A stretch of DNA of 64,000 nucleotides, taken from positions 89,233 through 153,232 of the forward strand of contig JAQFWX010000083.1 in NCBI GenBank assembly GCA_027605045.1, written 5' to 3'. The DNA is from Phallus indusiatus. Lineage: Eukaryota > Basidiomycota > Agaricomycetes > Phallales > Phallaceae. The notes under the pieces were generated by a model, which was not told the DNA's origin, did not search any database, and was given only the letters and a program-made list of their open reading frames with translations. Positions 62,939 through 64,000 of this stretch are shown here, in pieces (position 1 is the stretch's first letter; every line of letters begins with the position of its first letter). The position numbers and the translations under genes were made by a program.

Positions 62939-63782
62939 AATAGAATTGAAAATTAACAGTGAATAGGTTATATGAGTATCAGACTCGTATATTCAGTCTC
63001 AGAGGACCAGAGGACTGAAGTAGTCGTAGCACAGTTCAGAGCTACAGATAAGAGTTGCATCAAGAGATCAGGGGGTGTAACAAGTGATATTCGAATGCAT
63101 TTCATCTTCCCAGGCAGACGTCTGTGCTACCCAGCTGGTACTCAAACTGAATGTTCGGACGTGACTAATACCCACGGCCTCTTCTACTCAGGAGTTTTCT
63201 TGAATTTGGGACCACTGACGGCGTGTTAGATTTCGCAGTTCTCGTTGGTTGAAGATCCGGATTCTGACTTCTGAGCGTTTCTGCGTGGAGGACGAACACG
63301 AGGTTTGATCTGAATTAGGAATTAGGGGTTGAAGTGAGATGAGATGAGATGTTTAGGGCCATACTGCGCGTCAAGGAACCCGAAAGCTGTCCAATCATCG
63401 TTACCGTCATGAAAACTACATCCAAACGTGAAGAAGGTTGACATTCTTACGAGAAACATGTGTGGAGCATCGATGTTCTTTGGTGATTACCCGGCCAAAG
63501 TCAAAGGCAATTGGCTACCTACCTGTAGGACATCAAATGAATCCATGACAGTATTGAGTTCCGACCACCGATCATTAAGGGCTCTTCTGATTCAATTCGG
63601 CTTTTGACTTGCAAGAGATATACTAATCGTGATTGAATTTTAATGAGCTTGAACAATCATTATAGTTACCAGTAGACTTGTCAACGGGGCGCGTTACGCG
63701 GAGACGAGGCGAAAGCGCATATACCGTAAGCATAGTTGGTCATCACGCTGAGTCAGCGCGTGTGTTTCCTCCAAACATCATC
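62939..63782. other. Intergenic region before MED31
   Basis: Divergent spacing between the DUF6533 gene and MED31. It contains a short GAGAT-type repeat near 63339-63351 and no supported gene. Confidence 0.4.
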
Positions 63783-64000
63783 ATGGATTCCTCACAACAC
63801 ATGAAATACCTCAGGTAGCATTAGATGCCAGGGGTGCAAACAGAGCGCGATTTGAGCTTGAACTAGAATTCGTTCAAGCACTTGCTAATCCATTCTATCT
63901 CAATACGTTGGCACAGCAGAACATTCTTTCTCAGCCGGCGTTCATCAACTACCTCAATTACCTCCAGTATTGGAAAAGAAAAAGAATATGCGCGCTTTAT
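63783..64000 (+). CDS. MED31: Mediator subunit 31 (MED31/Soh1), partial
   Basis: Mediator bridges transcription factors and RNA polymerase II; Med31 is its most conserved small middle-module subunit. The frame from about 63815 reads [19 protein letters not shown] then [20 protein letters not shown], which fits human RFQLELEFVQCLANPNYLN closely, then YLNYLQYW, and runs off the window. Two oddities. The conserved frame has no in-frame [14 protein letters not shown] at 63783 meets a stop unless an impossibly short 17-base intron is removed, so the true first exon may lie elsewhere. And after YLQYW the expected (K)EYARF appears only one base out of frame, within A-runs at 63973-63982. Confidence 0.85.

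Noticed and set aside
63811..63827. A 17-base intron in MED31
   Set aside because: It keeps the frame, but it is far below the size the spliceosome can remove; an unseen first exon or a damaged copy is more likely.

Overview
The window is nuclear DNA of a basidiomycete fungus, most likely an Agaricomycete. Genes are dense and broken by many 45-70 base GT-AG introns. Several families are typical of this group: an A-T-R adenylate-forming reductase family, DUF7918 and DUF6533 proteins, a long single-exon F-box protein, and a Gti1/Pac2 (WOPR) regulator. Exon joins below were made by eye from splice signals, family motifs and frame, so boundaries are approximate unless a motif spans them.

Layout. 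At 755-8197 (-) lies a Fab1/PIKfyve lipid kinase. At about 8.4-13.2 kb, two secreted alpha/beta-hydrolase genes (+) form a tandem duplication that includes their promoters; the first copy is frameshifted near its end. At 13.4-15.9 kb there are weak small-gene candidates, a hairpin and a 388-bp solo LTR with a 5-bp target duplication. At 16134-20450 (+) lies adenylate-forming reductase 1. At 22585-24124 (-) is a Gti1/Pac2 regulator, and at 26256-27422 a non-autonomous CACTA-like transposon with a 3-bp target duplication. A triose-phosphate-translocator-family transporter follows (28113-29866, +), then a decayed gene (30690-31813, -), CCT3 (32595-34814, -), an uncharacterised coiled-coil protein (35134-36919, +) and ATG5 (38401-39607, +).

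Reductase 2 (39819-44111, -) and a broken reductase 3 (about 44870-48826, -) follow in tandem. Then come a secreted GDSL esterase (49248-50675, -), a DUF7918 protein (51685-52998, +), an F-box protein (53566-55242, +), an alpha/beta-hydrolase-fold protein without the usual nucleophile (55399-57099, -), a small CxxC protein (57274-57778, -), an acidic disordered protein (58112-59284, +), a UCH37-type deubiquitinase (59691-61047, +) and a DUF6533 membrane protein (61245-62938, -). The window ends inside MED31 (about 63815-64000, +).

How it fits together. Housekeeping genes (Fab1, CCT3, ATG5, UCH37, MED31) alternate with lineage-specific material: three reductase paralogues, duplicated hydrolases and mobile elements. 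The reductases are the main specialised-metabolism signal, but no oxidase, transferase or dedicated transporter sits tightly beside them, so this looks like a dispersed paralogue family and not a classical gene cluster. Three coding regions (FAB1, hydrolase copy 1, MED31) each carry an apparent single-base indel in a short homopolymer. That pattern points at sequence error as readily as at real mutation. No RNA genes were recognised.
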